This document shows, piece by piece, positions 50,617 through 61,725 of a stretch of 64,000 bases of DNA. Source of the stretch: Clostridiales bacterium (GTDB lineage Bacteria > Bacillota > Clostridia > Saccharofermentanales > Saccharofermentanaceae); NCBI GenBank assembly GCA_017428545.1, contig JAFRQR010000008.1:62001-126000 (forward strand), given 5' to 3'. The notes under the pieces are model-generated. The model was not told the origin of the DNA. It saw nothing but the letters and a program-made list of their open reading frames with translations, and did no database searches. Both the position numbers and the translations under genes were made by a program. Each line of letters opens with the position of its first letter. The stretch's first letter is position 1.

Positions 50617-52560
50617 ATGTGCAATAAAGAAAAGTTTTACATTACGACACCGATCTATTACCCGTCCGGCAATCCGCATGTTGGTCATTGCTATACGACC
50701 CTTGCGTGCGACGTGGTCTCCAGATTTAAGCGAATGCAGGGCTTTGATGTCATGTTCTTAACCGGAACCGATGAGCATGGCCAGAAGATCGAGAAGAAGG
50801 CACTTGAGGCAGGCGTTACTCCGCAAGCCTATGTTGACGAGATCGTTGCTAACTTCAAAAAACTCTGGGAACGCCTCGACATCACATATGACCGATTTAT
50901 CAGAACGACCGATCCGTATCATGTGGAGTCTGTACAGAACATCTTTAAGGCTCTCTACGATAAAGGATATATCTATAAAAGCAAGTACGTCGGAAAGTAC
51001 TGCACACCGTGCGAGTCTTTCTGGACAGAGAGCCAGCTTAAGGACGGAAAGTGTCCGGACTGCGGACGTGAAGTTGTCGATGCAGAAGAAGAAGCTTACT
51101 TCTTTAAGCTCTCCGAGTTCTCCGACAGGCTCGAGGCACTGCTCCTTGACGAGGAGAGAAACTTCCTTGAGCCGAAGTCCCGCGTCAACGAGATGATCAA
51201 TAACTTCATCAAGCCGGGTCTGGAGGACCTCTGCGTATCCCGTACGAGCTTTAAGTGGGGTATTCCGGTCACCTTCGATGAGAAGCACGTCGTATATGTA
51301 TGGATCGACGCGCTCAGCAACTATATCACGGCGCTGGGCTATGGAAATAACACATATCACGATTTCGAAAAGTACTGGCCAGCGGACATCCATGTCATGG
51401 CTAAGGAGATCATCCGTTTTCACTCTCTCATCTGGCCGGCAATGCTGATGGCGCTTGATATTCCGCTTCCGAAGCATATCTACGGCCACGGCTGGATCAC
51501 ATTCGGCGGTGCGAAGATGGGTAAGTCCACAGGTAACGTCATCGATCCGTTTATCCTTGCGGACAGATACGGCGTAGATGCCGTCCGTTACCATCTCCTC
51601 CGTGAGATGCCTTTCGGCGCAGACTGCCCGTTCAGTAATGAGCAGATGGTACAGCGCATCAACAATGACCTCGCCAACGACCTCGGAAACCTCGTTTCCA
51701 GAACCGTTGCAATGGCGATCAAGTACTTCGACGGAACTCTCCCGGAAGAGCGTGAGTCCGATCCGCTCGATGACGAGCTCCTTTCGATGGCAAAAGCACT
51801 TAAGCCGTTCGTAGAGCAGAACTACGGAGACCTGCATATCGCAAATGCCCTGGCCGAGATCTTCAAGGTCATCGCCCGTGCGAATAAGTACATCGACGAG
51901 ACCGCTCCGTGGGTACTCGCAAAAGATGAGAGCAAGAAGGCAAGACTGGCGACAGTCCTTTATAACCTTCTGGATACGGTACGTATCTGCTCGATCCTTC
52001 TCAATCCTGTAATGCCGAACACCTGCCCGGAGATCTGGAAGCAGATCGGCGCAACGGAAGAGCAGACCGCTTGGGAGAAGTCCGGCGAGACAGGCGCTCT
52101 TTCCGCAAATGTAACGGTACAAAAGGGAGCAGTGCTTTTCCCGCGTCTGGATATGGAAAAAGAGATGGAAGAACTCGCTAAGATCTCCGAGGCGGCTCTT
52201 GAGGCTGCTAAGGGCAAGGTCCTGGAGCACAAGGACGAGATCGTTTATGACGATTTTGCCAAACTCGAGCTCCGTGCGGCAAAGGTCCTCGAGTGCGAAA
52301 AGGTCCCGAAGGCAGATAAGCTCCTTCGCATGCAGCTGGATGTCGGTGACAGAAAGATGCAGGTCCTGTCGGGTATCGCGCAGTACTATACACCGGAAGA
52401 AATGGTCGGCAAGATGGTCGTTTGGGTCGCAAATCTTTCTCCGAGAAAGCTTCGCGGATTTGACTCTTACGGCATGATCCTCTGTGCCGAAAAACCGAAC
52501 GGCGATTATGCGCTCCTGTCGGTACCGGAGGGCGTAGAACCGGGCGCGGAGGTGTCCTGA
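50617..52560 (+). CDS. metG: Methionyl-tRNA synthetase
   Basis: The product is 647 residues. HIGH motif YYPSGNPHVGHCYTT, zinc-site cysteines CTPCESF and CPDCGREV, KMSKS variant GAKMGKSTGNVI and a C-terminal tRNA-binding OB domain (FAKLELRAAKVLECEKVPKA) are present. It charges initiator and elongator tRNA-Met. AAGGAGG precedes the ATG. The order metG-tatD is widely conserved. Confidence 0.98.
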   Translation: MCNKEKFYITTPIYYPSGNPHVGHCYTTLACDVVSRFKRMQGFDVMFLTGTDEHGQKIEKKALEAGVTPQAYVDEIVANFKKLWERLDITYDRFIRTTDPYHVESVQNIFKALYDKGYIYKSKYVGKYCTPCESFWTESQLKDGKCPDCGREVVDAEEEAYFFKLSEFSDRLEALLLDEERNFLEPKSRVNEMINNFIKPGLEDLCVSRTSFKWGIPVTFDEKHVVYVWIDALSNYITALGYGNNTYHDFEKYWPADIHVMAKEIIRFHSLIWPAMLMALDIPLPKHIYGHGWITFGGAKMGKSTGNVIDPFILADRYGVDAVRYHLLREMPFGADCPFSNEQMVQRINNDLANDLGNLVSRTVAMAIKYFDGTLPEERESDPLDDELLSMAKALKPFVEQNYGDLHIANALAEIFKVIARANKYIDETAPWVLAKDESKKARLATVLYNLLDTVRICSILLNPVMPNTCPEIWKQIGATEEQTAWEKSGETGALSANVTVQKGAVLFPRLDMEKEMEELAKISEAALEAAKGKVLEHKDEIVYDDFAKLELRAAKVLECEKVPKADKLLRMQLDVGDRKMQVLSGIAQYYTPEEMVGKMVVWVANLSPRKLRGFDSYGMILCAEKPNGDYALLSVPEGVEPGAEVS

Positions 52561-52563
52561 TCG

Positions 52564-53373
52564 ATGGAGATTTTTGACACGCATGCTCATCTGAACTGGC
52601 GTGAAGAATATAAAGACGACATCGATGCTGTACTTGAAAATGCGAAAAACGCGGGTGTGACGCATATCCTTCTTGCGAGCTCGGAGCTTCACGACAGTAA
52701 GATCAACCTGGATCTGAGAGCGGCAAAACCTGACTGTGGCGTCAAGTTGTCCTGTATGGTGGGCGTGCATCCGGAAGTGGCCACGACTTTTGACGATGAG
52801 TCGAAGTGGCAGATGGAGCAGTGGCTCAAGAGAAAGGATGAACTGGGGATCGTGGCGGTCGGAGAGATCGGCATGGATTACCATTATGACGATGCTTCCC
52901 CGGCTTACGAGGCCATGGCGTTCATCTATCAGATGGGACTTGCCTACAGATATGATCTGCCGGCCGTCATCCATGAAAGAGACGCCTGTGAGGATACGCT
53001 TTTTATCTTAAAGTCGCTTGCCGAGCAGAAGCTCCTTCGTGAGACACCGGGCGTGCTGCATTGCTTCTCCGGTTCTGTCGAGACCGCGAAGATCCTTCTG
53101 GATATGGGTTTTTACCTCGGCTTCGACGGGCCGATCACGTTTAAGAATGCGCGAAAAGCACCGGACGTCATCCGTATGTGCCCGCTCGACCGTCTCCTGG
53201 TCGAGACGGACTCGCCGTACATGGCACCGGTACCTTTCAGAGGACATAGAAATGAACCGGCTTACGTTAAGTATGTAGTGGAGGAGATGGCGCGCCTTAA
53301 GGAGATCCCTGCCGAAGAAATGGCAAGGATCACGACGGAGAATGCGCAGCGTCTTTTCGGAAAGGATACATGA
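52564..53373 (+). CDS. TatD-family metal-dependent hydrolase
   Basis: The product is 269 residues. Metal ligands are visible: DTHAHLN at the N-terminus, GEIGMDYHYD, a conserved HER in AVIHERDAC, LHCFSGS and LVETDSPYMAP. TatD proteins are 3'-5' exonucleases on DNA or RNA and act in repair or RNA turnover. It follows metG by 3 bases and overlaps the next gene by 4. Confidence 0.95.
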   Translation: MEIFDTHAHLNWREEYKDDIDAVLENAKNAGVTHILLASSELHDSKINLDLRAAKPDCGVKLSCMVGVHPEVATTFDDESKWQMEQWLKRKDELGIVAVGEIGMDYHYDDASPAYEAMAFIYQMGLAYRYDLPAVIHERDACEDTLFILKSLAEQKLLRETPGVLHCFSGSVETAKILLDMGFYLGFDGPITFKNARKAPDVIRMCPLDRLLVETDSPYMAPVPFRGHRNEPAYVKYVVEEMARLKEIPAEEMARITTENAQRLFGKDT

Positions 53374-53828
53374 TGAAAAACAATAAAATGGTCATCGTTC
53401 TTATCGCGCTTCTGGTGCTCCTCGGAGGAGTTCTGGTCTTCTTTCTGATCCGCGATCGAAAAATGGCGGTCATCGAGAGAAAGACCGGTATCGATATTCC
53501 GGAGTACTGTGATCTGAAAGAGTATGTGTCTTACGGTTCTCTTTTCAACAGGACGGGATTTGAGGCAAAGTTTGAAGTCGACAGCGCCGACCATATCAAC
53601 GAACTGCTCGTAATGATGAATAATTATCTCGGAGATGACTATCACGAGATCGAGCTGAAGGACTATAACATCGAGAAGTATTCTCTTTTCTCCGGACAAA
53701 AGCTCGTCCCGGAACCGTCCGCGACATCCTGGGTCATCGTCGGTCCCTGTAAGAGCGGCACCCTTGTCGTTTTTATGGACATCGAGCATGATTCTGAACT
53801 CGATATGTACATGTACTATAACGACTAA
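53370..53828 (+). CDS. Small membrane-anchored protein of unknown function
   Basis: The product is 152 residues. One N-terminal membrane helix (MVIVLIALLVLLGGVLVFFL) anchors an external domain of about 120 residues with a Glu/Asp-rich surface (YLGDDYHEIELKDYNIEKYS) and a strand-rich end. It is coupled to tatD by ATGA. No family recognised. Confidence 0.7.
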   Translation: MMKNNKMVIVLIALLVLLGGVLVFFLIRDRKMAVIERKTGIDIPEYCDLKEYVSYGSLFNRTGFEAKFEVDSADHINELLVMMNNYLGDDYHEIELKDYNIEKYSLFSGQKLVPEPSATSWVIVGPCKSGTLVVFMDIEHDSELDMYMYYND

Positions 53829-53874
53829 AGATCAATGGTAGAAAAATATTGTTGAAAATTATACCGCCAGTATA

Positions 53875-53903
53875 CTGACAAATGAAAATCATAGTGCTAA
53901 AGT
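53875..53903 (+). promoter_or_regulatory. Possible promoter of the 45-residue frame
   Basis: CTGACA (53875-53880) and TAAAGT (53898-53903) are separated by 17 bases, about 55 bases before the start codon. Confidence 0.4.
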
Positions 53904-53957
53904 AATGTATATCGAAAGATAAACACACTAAATTCTAAAGAAAGGAGCGTTTCGCAA

Positions 53958-54095
53958 ATGTATTCAATGATTATCAACCTGACATCAACAAACATCACAG
54001 CCACAGCAGCAGCCGCCGTCATTAAGACACGCGCCATTAAACATTGTCTGCCTGTGAATATGTATGGGAAAGCAATTGTGAAACGCTTTGATTGA
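53958..54095 (+). CDS. 45-residue peptide
   Basis: AAAGGAGCG precedes an ATG frame starting MYSMIINLTSTNITATAAAA and ending VNMYGKAIVKRFD. It is Ala/Thr-rich in the middle and basic at the end, with no membrane helix of full length. A strong terminator follows, and an HTH regulator lies just downstream. I do not recognise the family. The 3' end of the frame carries one arm of a perfect 10-bp inverted repeat (54075-54084 with 54099-54108). Confidence 0.6.
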   Translation: MYSMIINLTSTNITATAAAAVIKTRAIKHCLPVNMYGKAIVKRFD

Positions 54096-54108
54096 TATGT
54101 TTCACAAT
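54075..54108. repeat. Inverted repeat at the end of the 45-residue frame
   Basis: ATTGTGAAAC (54075-54084) and GTTTCACAAT (54099-54108) are perfect complements 14 bases apart across the stop codon. It could be an operator for the adjacent HTH protein or an mRNA hairpin. Confidence 0.6.
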
Positions 54109-54122
54109 GAGTTGTAAACGAC

Positions 54123-54160
54123 AGCCGCTTTTCCCTGGGTAACGGAAAAGCGGCTTTTTT
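54123..54160 (+). terminator. Terminator after the 45-residue frame
   Basis: AGCCGCTTTTCC (54123-54134) pairs with GGAAAAGCGGCT (54144-54155), followed by TTTTTT. Confidence 0.92.
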
Positions 54161-54189
54161 AATTTCAAAATAGAATGGGGGAATGACCT

Positions 54190-54420
54190 ATGTTACCAAT
54201 CATCAACATGGAAGAAACAGGATGTAATATCGTACGACTCCGCGAAGATGCAGGGTTATCCGTACGAGATCTACAGGATATCTTCGGGTTCGCCACACCC
54301 CAGGCCATTTATAAGTGGCAAAGAGGACTGACAATGCCGACGATCGACAATCTGGTCGTGCTCTCTATGACATTTAGAGTTCCGATCGAAAGGATACTGG
54401 TAGTCGATCAGGTTTCTTAA
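54190..54420 (+). CDS. XRE-family HTH regulator
   Basis: The product is 76 residues, almost all a Cro/C1 HTH: GCNIVRLREDAGLSVRDLQD, then IFGFATPQAIYKWQRGLTMP and TIDNLVVLSMTFRVPIERIL. This type of short HTH protein is common in Clostridia. It probably regulates the small peptide gene upstream or itself. It ends in a long hairpin region that begins within its stop codon. Confidence 0.85.
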   Translation: MLPIINMEETGCNIVRLREDAGLSVRDLQDIFGFATPQAIYKWQRGLTMPTIDNLVVLSMTFRVPIERILVVDQVS

Positions 54421-54519
54421 TCACTATGAGATACATAAAAATAATACTTTTCTTGTGCTGTCCTCGGACTTCGTCCTGCGGAGGCACTTGAAAAGTATTT
54501 TTTTATGTTTTGTGATTAA
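54417..54519 (+). terminator. Long imperfect hairpin after the HTH gene
   Basis: TTAATCAC and ACATAAAAATAATACTTTTC (54433-54452) are inverted against GAAAAGTATTTTTTTATGT (54490-54508) and GTGATTAA (54512-54519). The loop holds an inner hairpin around GGACTTCGTCC. The T run at 54498-54504 would serve termination. Confidence 0.6.
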
Positions 54520-54666
54520 GAAAGAGCTGATCGTAGGGGGGAGGAGGCACGGAAAGCTTCTTTTTTCGCAAGTATTCTGATTAAGAAAGTGCTGATCGTC
54601 TGGGGGAGGAGGCACTTGAAAAGTATTTTTTTATGTTTTGTGATTAAGAAAGAGCTGATCGTAGGG
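54480..54666. repeat. Three tandem repeats of about 64 bp upstream of uvrB
   Basis: The first and third units (54480-54538 and 54608-54666) are identical over 59 bp, starting GGAGGCACTTGAAAAG and ending GCTGATCGTAGGG. The middle unit (54543-54604) is diverged in its first half but keeps GGAGGCAC and GATTAAGAAAGTGCTGATCGT. Confidence 0.9.
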
Positions 54667-54669
54667 TTA

Positions 54670-54698
54670 TAGACAAAGTACCTGCCGGGTGCTATACT
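54670..54698 (+). promoter_or_regulatory. Promoter of uvrB
   Basis: TAGACA (54670-54675) and TATACT (54693-54698) are separated by 17 bases, just upstream of two LexA-like boxes. Confidence 0.75.
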
Positions 54699-54706
54699 GA
54701 ATTAAG

Positions 54707-54732
54707 CGAAAATATGTTCGAAAGAGTGTTCG
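54707..54732. promoter_or_regulatory. Two overlapping LexA (SOS) boxes
   Basis: CGAAAATATGTTCG (54707-54720) and CGAAAGAGTGTTCG (54719-54732) each match the Firmicutes LexA consensus CGAACRNRYGTTYG with one change (C to A at position 5). They lie across the transcription start region of uvrB. Confidence 0.8.
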
Positions 54733-54741
54733 AGAATTATC

Positions 54742-56763
<2,022 letters not shown>

Positions 56764-56833
56764 GATCTTTCGAAAAGCACTTTCTTTTGAAAGACAGGTG
56801 CTTTCCGAAAAGGAAGAATAAGAGGAAAAACAG

Positions 56834-59800
56834 ATGGCAGAAGAGTCTTTGCAGGGTTTTGTACACCTGCACCTGCATACCGAATACAGTCTTCTGGATG
56901 GTGCGATCCGCATCAAACGTCTGGCTGCCCGTTTAAAAGAACTGGGCATGACTTCCTGTGCCATTACCGACCACGGCACCATGTACGGTACGGTCGAGTT
57001 TTATAAGGCCATGACCGCCGAGGGCATCCATCCGATCATCGGGTGTGAAGTGTATGTCGCGCCGCGCGGCCGTTTCATGAAAGAGATCGAAGATAGGGGC
57101 TACTACCACCTGGTGCTCCTGGCAAAAAACGACGAGGGTCTCGTGAACCTGAACCGCCTGGTATCCGCAGGTTTTACCGAAGGCTTCTACTATAAGCCGA
57201 GGATCGACCACGAGCTTTTGGAGCAGTACTCGGAGGGCCTGATCGCGCTGTCGGCGTGCGTGTCCGGTGAAGTTGCGACACATGTCATCCACGGGGATTT
57301 CGATAAAGCAAAAGAGGCGGCGCTGTGGTATGACCGCGTTTTCGGACGCGGCAACTACTATCTTGAGATCCAGAGTAATCAGCTGACCGAACAGGCACGC
57401 GTCAACCAGCATCTGATCATGCTCAGTAATGAGACGGGCATTCCGCTGGTTGCCACCAATGACTGCCACTACATGTATAAAGAAGACAGCAAGGCCCACG
57501 AGGTGTTGCTTTGCATGCAGACCGGAAAGAGCATGAGCGATCCGGATCATATGAAGATGCCGACGGACGATTTTTATATCAAGTCGGAAGAAGAGATGCG
57601 AGAGTATTTTTCCTCCGTGCCTTCGGCGATCGAAAATACAACGAAGATCGCGAGCATGTGCCATGCCGGCTATACTTTTGACAAGATCCATCTTCCCGCA
57701 TTTGATGTTCCGCTGGAGTTTGCGGATGCTGAAGAATACTTGCGGCACCTTTGCTCGGAGGGCCTGAAAAAACGCCTTGCCTGGTGCTCGGATCCGGAAG
57801 AGATCGAGAAGTATAACAAGCGGGCCGAATACGAGATGTCGGTCATCACGTCGATGGGATATACCGATTACTATCTCATCGTATGGGATTTCATCCACTA
57901 TGCCAAAGAAAATCACATCATGGTCGGACCGGGACGTGGTTCCGGTGCGGGATCTCTGGTCGCTTACGCGCTTCAGATCACGAATATCGACCCGATCAAA
58001 TACGGCCTTATCTTCGAGCGTTTCTTAAATAACGAACGTGTCAGCATGCCTGACTTTGACGTCGATTTCTGCTACGAACGAAGACAGGAGGTCATCGACT
58101 ACGTCACAAGAAAATACGGTGAGGACCGTGTCGCACAGGTCATCACGTTCGGAACGCTTGCGGCAAAAGCGTGCATCAAGGATGTTGCCAGAGCACTCGA
58201 TGTTTCGTATGCGGACAGCGACCGCATCTGCAAGATGGTGCCGAATAACCTGGGGATCACGATCGCCGATGCACTGAAGATGTCGCCGGATCTGAGAAAT
58301 GAATATGAGAACAGTGACATCATTAAACAGGTCATCGATACCGCGATGCTTTTCGAGGGGATGCCACGTCACGCTTCCACGCATGCGGCAGGTGTCATCA
58401 TCTCGGCCAAGCCATTAACGGAGATCGCGCCGCTTGCAAAAAACGACGAGTCCGTCGTTGTTCAGTTTGCCAAAGCCAATTCCGAAGAGATCGGCCTTTT
58501 GAAGTTCGACTTTCTTGGGCTCCGTACGCTTACGGTCATGCGTGATACCGCGCAGATGGTCCTGGAAAACCAAGGCATCGAGATCGATTTCGACCGCATC
58601 CCGATGGATGAGGCTCCGGTATTTGAGATGATCAGCCGCGGCGACACGGAGGGAGTGTTCCAGCTTGAAAGTTCGGGCATGACCTCGTTCATGGTCGACC
58701 TCAAGCCATCCTCGCTTGAGGACATCATCGCGGGCATCTCGCTTTACCGCCCGGGTCCGATGGACCAGATCCCGAAGTATGTGGCAGCCCGTCACGATCC
58801 TTCGTCCATTAAGTACGACCATCCGCTCCTCGAGCCGATCCTGAACATGACCTACGGGTGCATGATCTATCAGGAACAGGTCATGCAGATCGTTAGAGAT
58901 CTTGCGGGATTCTCGATGGGACAGTCCGATAACATCCGCCGTGCCATGGCCAAGAAGAAGGCCTCCCTCATGGAAAAGTACCGCCAGACGTTTATCTACG
59001 GCGGAAAAGACGAAAAGGGCAGGGAAGTTGCCGGTGCGATCGCAAACGGTGTTTCCGAACCGGTCGCCAGAAAGATCTTCGATGACGTGACGCAGTTTGC
59101 GGGATATGCTTTTAACAAGTCCCATGCTGCCGCGTATGCCGTGGTCGGTTACTATACCGCCTATCTGAAATATCACTATCCGACGGAGTTTATGGCCGCG
59201 ATGCTCAACAGCTTCCTCGGCAACCAGTCCGCGTCTGCCTGGTATACTTCCGTTTGCAAAAAGATGGGTATCCGGATCCTGCCGCCGTCGGTCAATAAGA
59301 GCCTTGTCAAATTCTCGACCGAGGGCGATAAGCAGATCCGTATCGGTCTGACGGCTGTCAAAAACGTCGGTGAAAGCGCCGTCAGAAAACTTGTTGTCGA
59401 CAGGGAGGTCAATGGTGAGTTCACCTCGTTCGGTGATTTTTTGAGAAGAAGTGAAAGCCTCGAGATCAATAAGAAAATGATCGAGAGTCTGATATTGTCT
59501 TCGGCGATGGATGAATTCGGTATCCCGCGATCCCAGATGGCCGGTGCCGCCGAGCCGTATCTGAACCGTCTGTCCTCTTCCAAGAAGCAGGCGATGGAGG
59601 GCCAGATCTCGATCTTCAGTCTCCTGGGGGACGAAAAGGCCGCATCGGAAGATGAGCCGGTCCTTCCGAATGTTTCCGAATTCGACCTTGAGGACCGTCT
59701 TGCCAAGGAAAAAGAGATGCTCGGCCTTTATATTTCCGGTCATCCGCTTGATGACTACAAAAAGGCGATGGCTTCGGCGAATACCGACAGTACATCGTTC

Positions 59801-60508
59801 CTTAAGACACTGGGCGAAGATGTCGGTTCGGGACGGGTGCTTTCCGATAAGGAACAGGTCACGATGGCCGGCCTGATCACGTCGAAAAACCAGAAAACGA
59901 CGAAGGCCGGAAAGAGTATGTGTTTCCTTCGGATCGAGGACCTTTTCAGCGATTACGAAGTAGTCGTTTTTCCGGAAGCCTATGCGAGAAACGGTGCCGT
60001 GATCAATGCGTCAAAAGCTCTTCTGATCCGCGGCCGTGTGCAGGTCGAGGATGAGGCGGTGAAACTGATCCTGGAAGATTGTGTGCCGCTTTCGCGCGAC
60101 AGTGAGGAACTTTGCCAGCTGCCGCCTGCGAGAAACGGAGGATTTAACAATAACCGCCGTCCGAAATTCGATACTTCCGTGCCGGTTTCCGCTTCTGCGG
60201 CAAAGCCTTCGAACGAAACTTCAGGACCGGAAGTTCCTGAAGGGGAGACTCCTAAGAAAAAAGCACCGGAAGCAGATCCGAATGCGCCGCGCCTGGCGAT
60301 CCGGTATTTCGGCAACTTCGATGATGACGGATATAAGAGACTTCTTTCGACATGCATGTATTTCCATGGCAGTGTGCCTGTTTATGTCGCGCTTCCGAAG
60401 GAAAAGAGAAATGTGCGTCTTTCGCCCGAGTACAGCATCGAGTGGAACCGGGACGTCTGTGAGATCCTCGTTAAGGAATTCGGCATCGAGAATGTATCTC
60501 TCTTCTAA
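56834..60508 (+). CDS. dnaE: DNA polymerase III alpha subunit (DnaE1 type)
   Basis: The product is 1224 residues. The PHP domain opens FVHLHLHTEYSLLDGAIRIK and has AITDHGTMYG; the polymerase site is in GRGSGAGSLVAYALQI and the catalytic SMPDFDVDFCYERR. The helix-hairpin-helix region and an OB fold (VTMAGLITSKNQKTTKAGKS) complete the C-terminal half. Length and order fit DnaE1. It is the replicative or error-prone partner of PolC in Firmicutes. pfkA follows, as in many Clostridia. Confidence 0.97.
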   Translation: MAEESLQGFVHLHLHTEYSLLDGAIRIKRLAARLKELGMTSCAITDHGTMYGTVEFYKAMTAEGIHPIIGCEVYVAPRGRFMKEIEDRGYYHLVLLAKNDEGLVNLNRLVSAGFTEGFYYKPRIDHELLEQYSEGLIALSACVSGEVATHVIHGDFDKAKEAALWYDRVFGRGNYYLEIQSNQLTEQARVNQHLIMLSNETGIPLVATNDCHYMYKEDSKAHEVLLCMQTGKSMSDPDHMKMPTDDFYIKSEEEMREYFSSVPSAIENTTKIASMCHAGYTFDKIHLPAFDVPLEFADAEEYLRHLCSEGLKKRLAWCSDPEEIEKYNKRAEYEMSVITSMGYTDYYLIVWDFIHYAKENHIMVGPGRGSGAGSLVAYALQITNIDPIKYGLIFERFLNNERVSMPDFDVDFCYERRQEVIDYVTRKYGEDRVAQVITFGTLAAKACIKDVARALDVSYADSDRICKMVPNNLGITIADALKMSPDLRNEYENSDIIKQVIDTAMLFEGMPRHASTHAAGVIISAKPLTEIAPLAKNDESVVVQFAKANSEEIGLLKFDFLGLRTLTVMRDTAQMVLENQGIEIDFDRIPMDEAPVFEMISRGDTEGVFQLESSGMTSFMVDLKPSSLEDIIAGISLYRPGPMDQIPKYVAARHDPSSIKYDHPLLEPILNMTYGCMIYQEQVMQIVRDLAGFSMGQSDNIRRAMAKKKASLMEKYRQTFIYGGKDEKGREVAGAIANGVSEPVARKIFDDVTQFAGYAFNKSHAAAYAVVGYYTAYLKYHYPTEFMAAMLNSFLGNQSASAWYTSVCKKMGIRILPPSVNKSLVKFSTEGDKQIRIGLTAVKNVGESAVRKLVVDREVNGEFTSFGDFLRRSESLEINKKMIESLILSSAMDEFGIPRSQMAGAAEPYLNRLSSSKKQAMEGQISIFSLLGDEKAASEDEPVLPNVSEFDLEDRLAKEKEMLGLYISGHPLDDYKKAMASANTDSTSFLKTLGEDVGSGRVLSDKEQVTMAGLITSKNQKTTKAGKSMCFLRIEDLFSDYEVVVFPEAYARNGAVINASKALLIRGRVQVEDEAVKLILEDCVPLSRDSEELCQLPPARNGGFNNNRRPKFDTSVPVSASAAKPSNETSGPEVPEGETPKKKAPEADPNAPRLAIRYFGNFDDDGYKRLLSTCMYFHGSVPVYVALPKEKRNVRLSPEYSIEWNRDVCEILVKEFGIENVSLF

Positions 60509-60526
60509 GTGCTTTGTCACAAAATG

Positions 60527-60567
60527 TTTCACTGATGTAATTGCTTTGGTATAATACGAGGTATAAT
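60527..60567 (+). promoter_or_regulatory. Promoter(s) of pfkA
   Basis: TTTCAC (60527-60532), a 17-base spacer and extended TGGTATAAT (TATAAT at 60550-60555) form a good promoter; a second TATAAT is at 60562-60567. Confidence 0.7.
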
Positions 60568-60619
60568 TCTAGGAAAGTAAACGGCGATGACCAATGGCGG
60601 GTCGCTGAGGAGAAGAAAT

Positions 60620-61669
60620 ATGTTTGAAGAATACACAAACGGCAATCTGCCGAACCTTAAAGAAATGGTAGCGAAGAACTACTCGCAGATCGACCTGAGC
60701 CAGGAACCGGATGTCCAAGGCGTCGGTATCCTGACATCCGGCGGCGATGCTCCGGGCATGAATGCGACGATCCGTGCGGTCGTCCGTGCAGGTACGAAGG
60801 CCGGCTTTAAGATGATGGGTGTTACCCGCGGATATCACGGCCTTTGGAAGGGTGAAGTCAAGGAACTCGGCCACAGAGATGTATCTGAGACCTTGCAGCG
60901 CGGCGGTACTTTCCTCATGACGGCAAGATCGAAGAGCTTTGAGACACCGGCCGGTGTTCTTCAGGGCGCAAAGATGTGTAAAGTATTCGGCATCGATTGT
61001 CTGGTCGTCGTTGGCGGTGACGGTTCGTTTAAGGGCGCAAGAGATCTTGCAAGGATCGGTATCCCGGTCATCGGTATCCCGGGCACAATAGATAACGATA
61101 TCGCCAGCACCGAGTACACCATCGGTTACGACACGGCGATGAATACCGCAATGGAAGCAATCGACAAACTCCGCGACACCGCATCTTCCCACGAGCGCTG
61201 CAGCGTTATCGAGGTCATGGGACGTCACGCAGGTTATATCGCGCTGAACGTAGGTATTGCGACCGGTGCGGAGATCATCCTTCTTCCGGAAGTACCGTGG
61301 GATATGAAGGAAGTCATCAAGGCGATCCTTGACTGCAGGAATAAAGGCAAGCGCCACTATATCGTTATTGTTGCAGAAGGTGCCGGTGATGCGACCAAGA
61401 TCGCCCAGCAGATCGAAGAAGCGACGGAGATCGAATCCCGTCCGACGATCCTCGGCCACCTGCAGAGAGGCGGAAGCCCGACTCTTCGTGACCGTACGAT
61501 GGCAAGCCTTATGGGTGTCCATGCGATCGAATGTATTAAAGATAAGCGATTGAACCGTCTCGTGGTCTACAAAAACGGTGAGATCACAGACGTAGATATC
61601 GAAGAAGGCCTGTCCATGAAGAAGTCCATTTCTCTGGACGAAGTTGAAAGATCGAAGCTTCTGACATAA
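60620..61669 (+). CDS. pfkA: ATP-dependent 6-phosphofructokinase
   Basis: The product is 349 residues. GILTSGGDAPGMNATIRAVV binds ATP; VVGGDGSFKGA and IPGTIDNDIASTEYTIGYDT hold the catalytic aspartate. Gly in GGDGS and Gly before TIDND are those of the ATP-using type, not the pyrophosphate type, which has GGDDS and KTIDND. RHAGYIAL and LGHLQRGGSPT are the fructose-6-phosphate loops. A leader of about 35 residues before the core is longer than usual. Start 60620 has GAGGAGAAG upstream; a frame from 60587 lacks a site. Confidence 0.96.
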   Translation: MFEEYTNGNLPNLKEMVAKNYSQIDLSQEPDVQGVGILTSGGDAPGMNATIRAVVRAGTKAGFKMMGVTRGYHGLWKGEVKELGHRDVSETLQRGGTFLMTARSKSFETPAGVLQGAKMCKVFGIDCLVVVGGDGSFKGARDLARIGIPVIGIPGTIDNDIASTEYTIGYDTAMNTAMEAIDKLRDTASSHERCSVIEVMGRHAGYIALNVGIATGAEIILLPEVPWDMKEVIKAILDCRNKGKRHYIVIVAEGAGDATKIAQQIEEATEIESRPTILGHLQRGGSPTLRDRTMASLMGVHAIECIKDKRLNRLVVYKNGEITDVDIEEGLSMKKSISLDEVERSKLLT

Positions 61670-61725
61670 CCGGAAGGATCTTTCCTTAGGACAATAAGGC
61701 TTCTTCGAGGAAATTAGAGGAGTCT

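Noticed and set aside
50758..52974. Long open frame (738 codons) on the minus strand
   Set aside because: It lies opposite metG and tatD, which have complete motif sets. The mirror frame has low-complexity His/Asp/Arg composition and no ribosome site, so it is a shadow of their codon bias.
54480..54666. CRISPR array
   Set aside because: Only three units, no spacers of constant length and no cas genes. They are tandem repeats with units touching each other.
58415..59743. Open frame (442 codons) opposite dnaE
   Set aside because: Shadow of dnaE codon usage; no recognisable domain.
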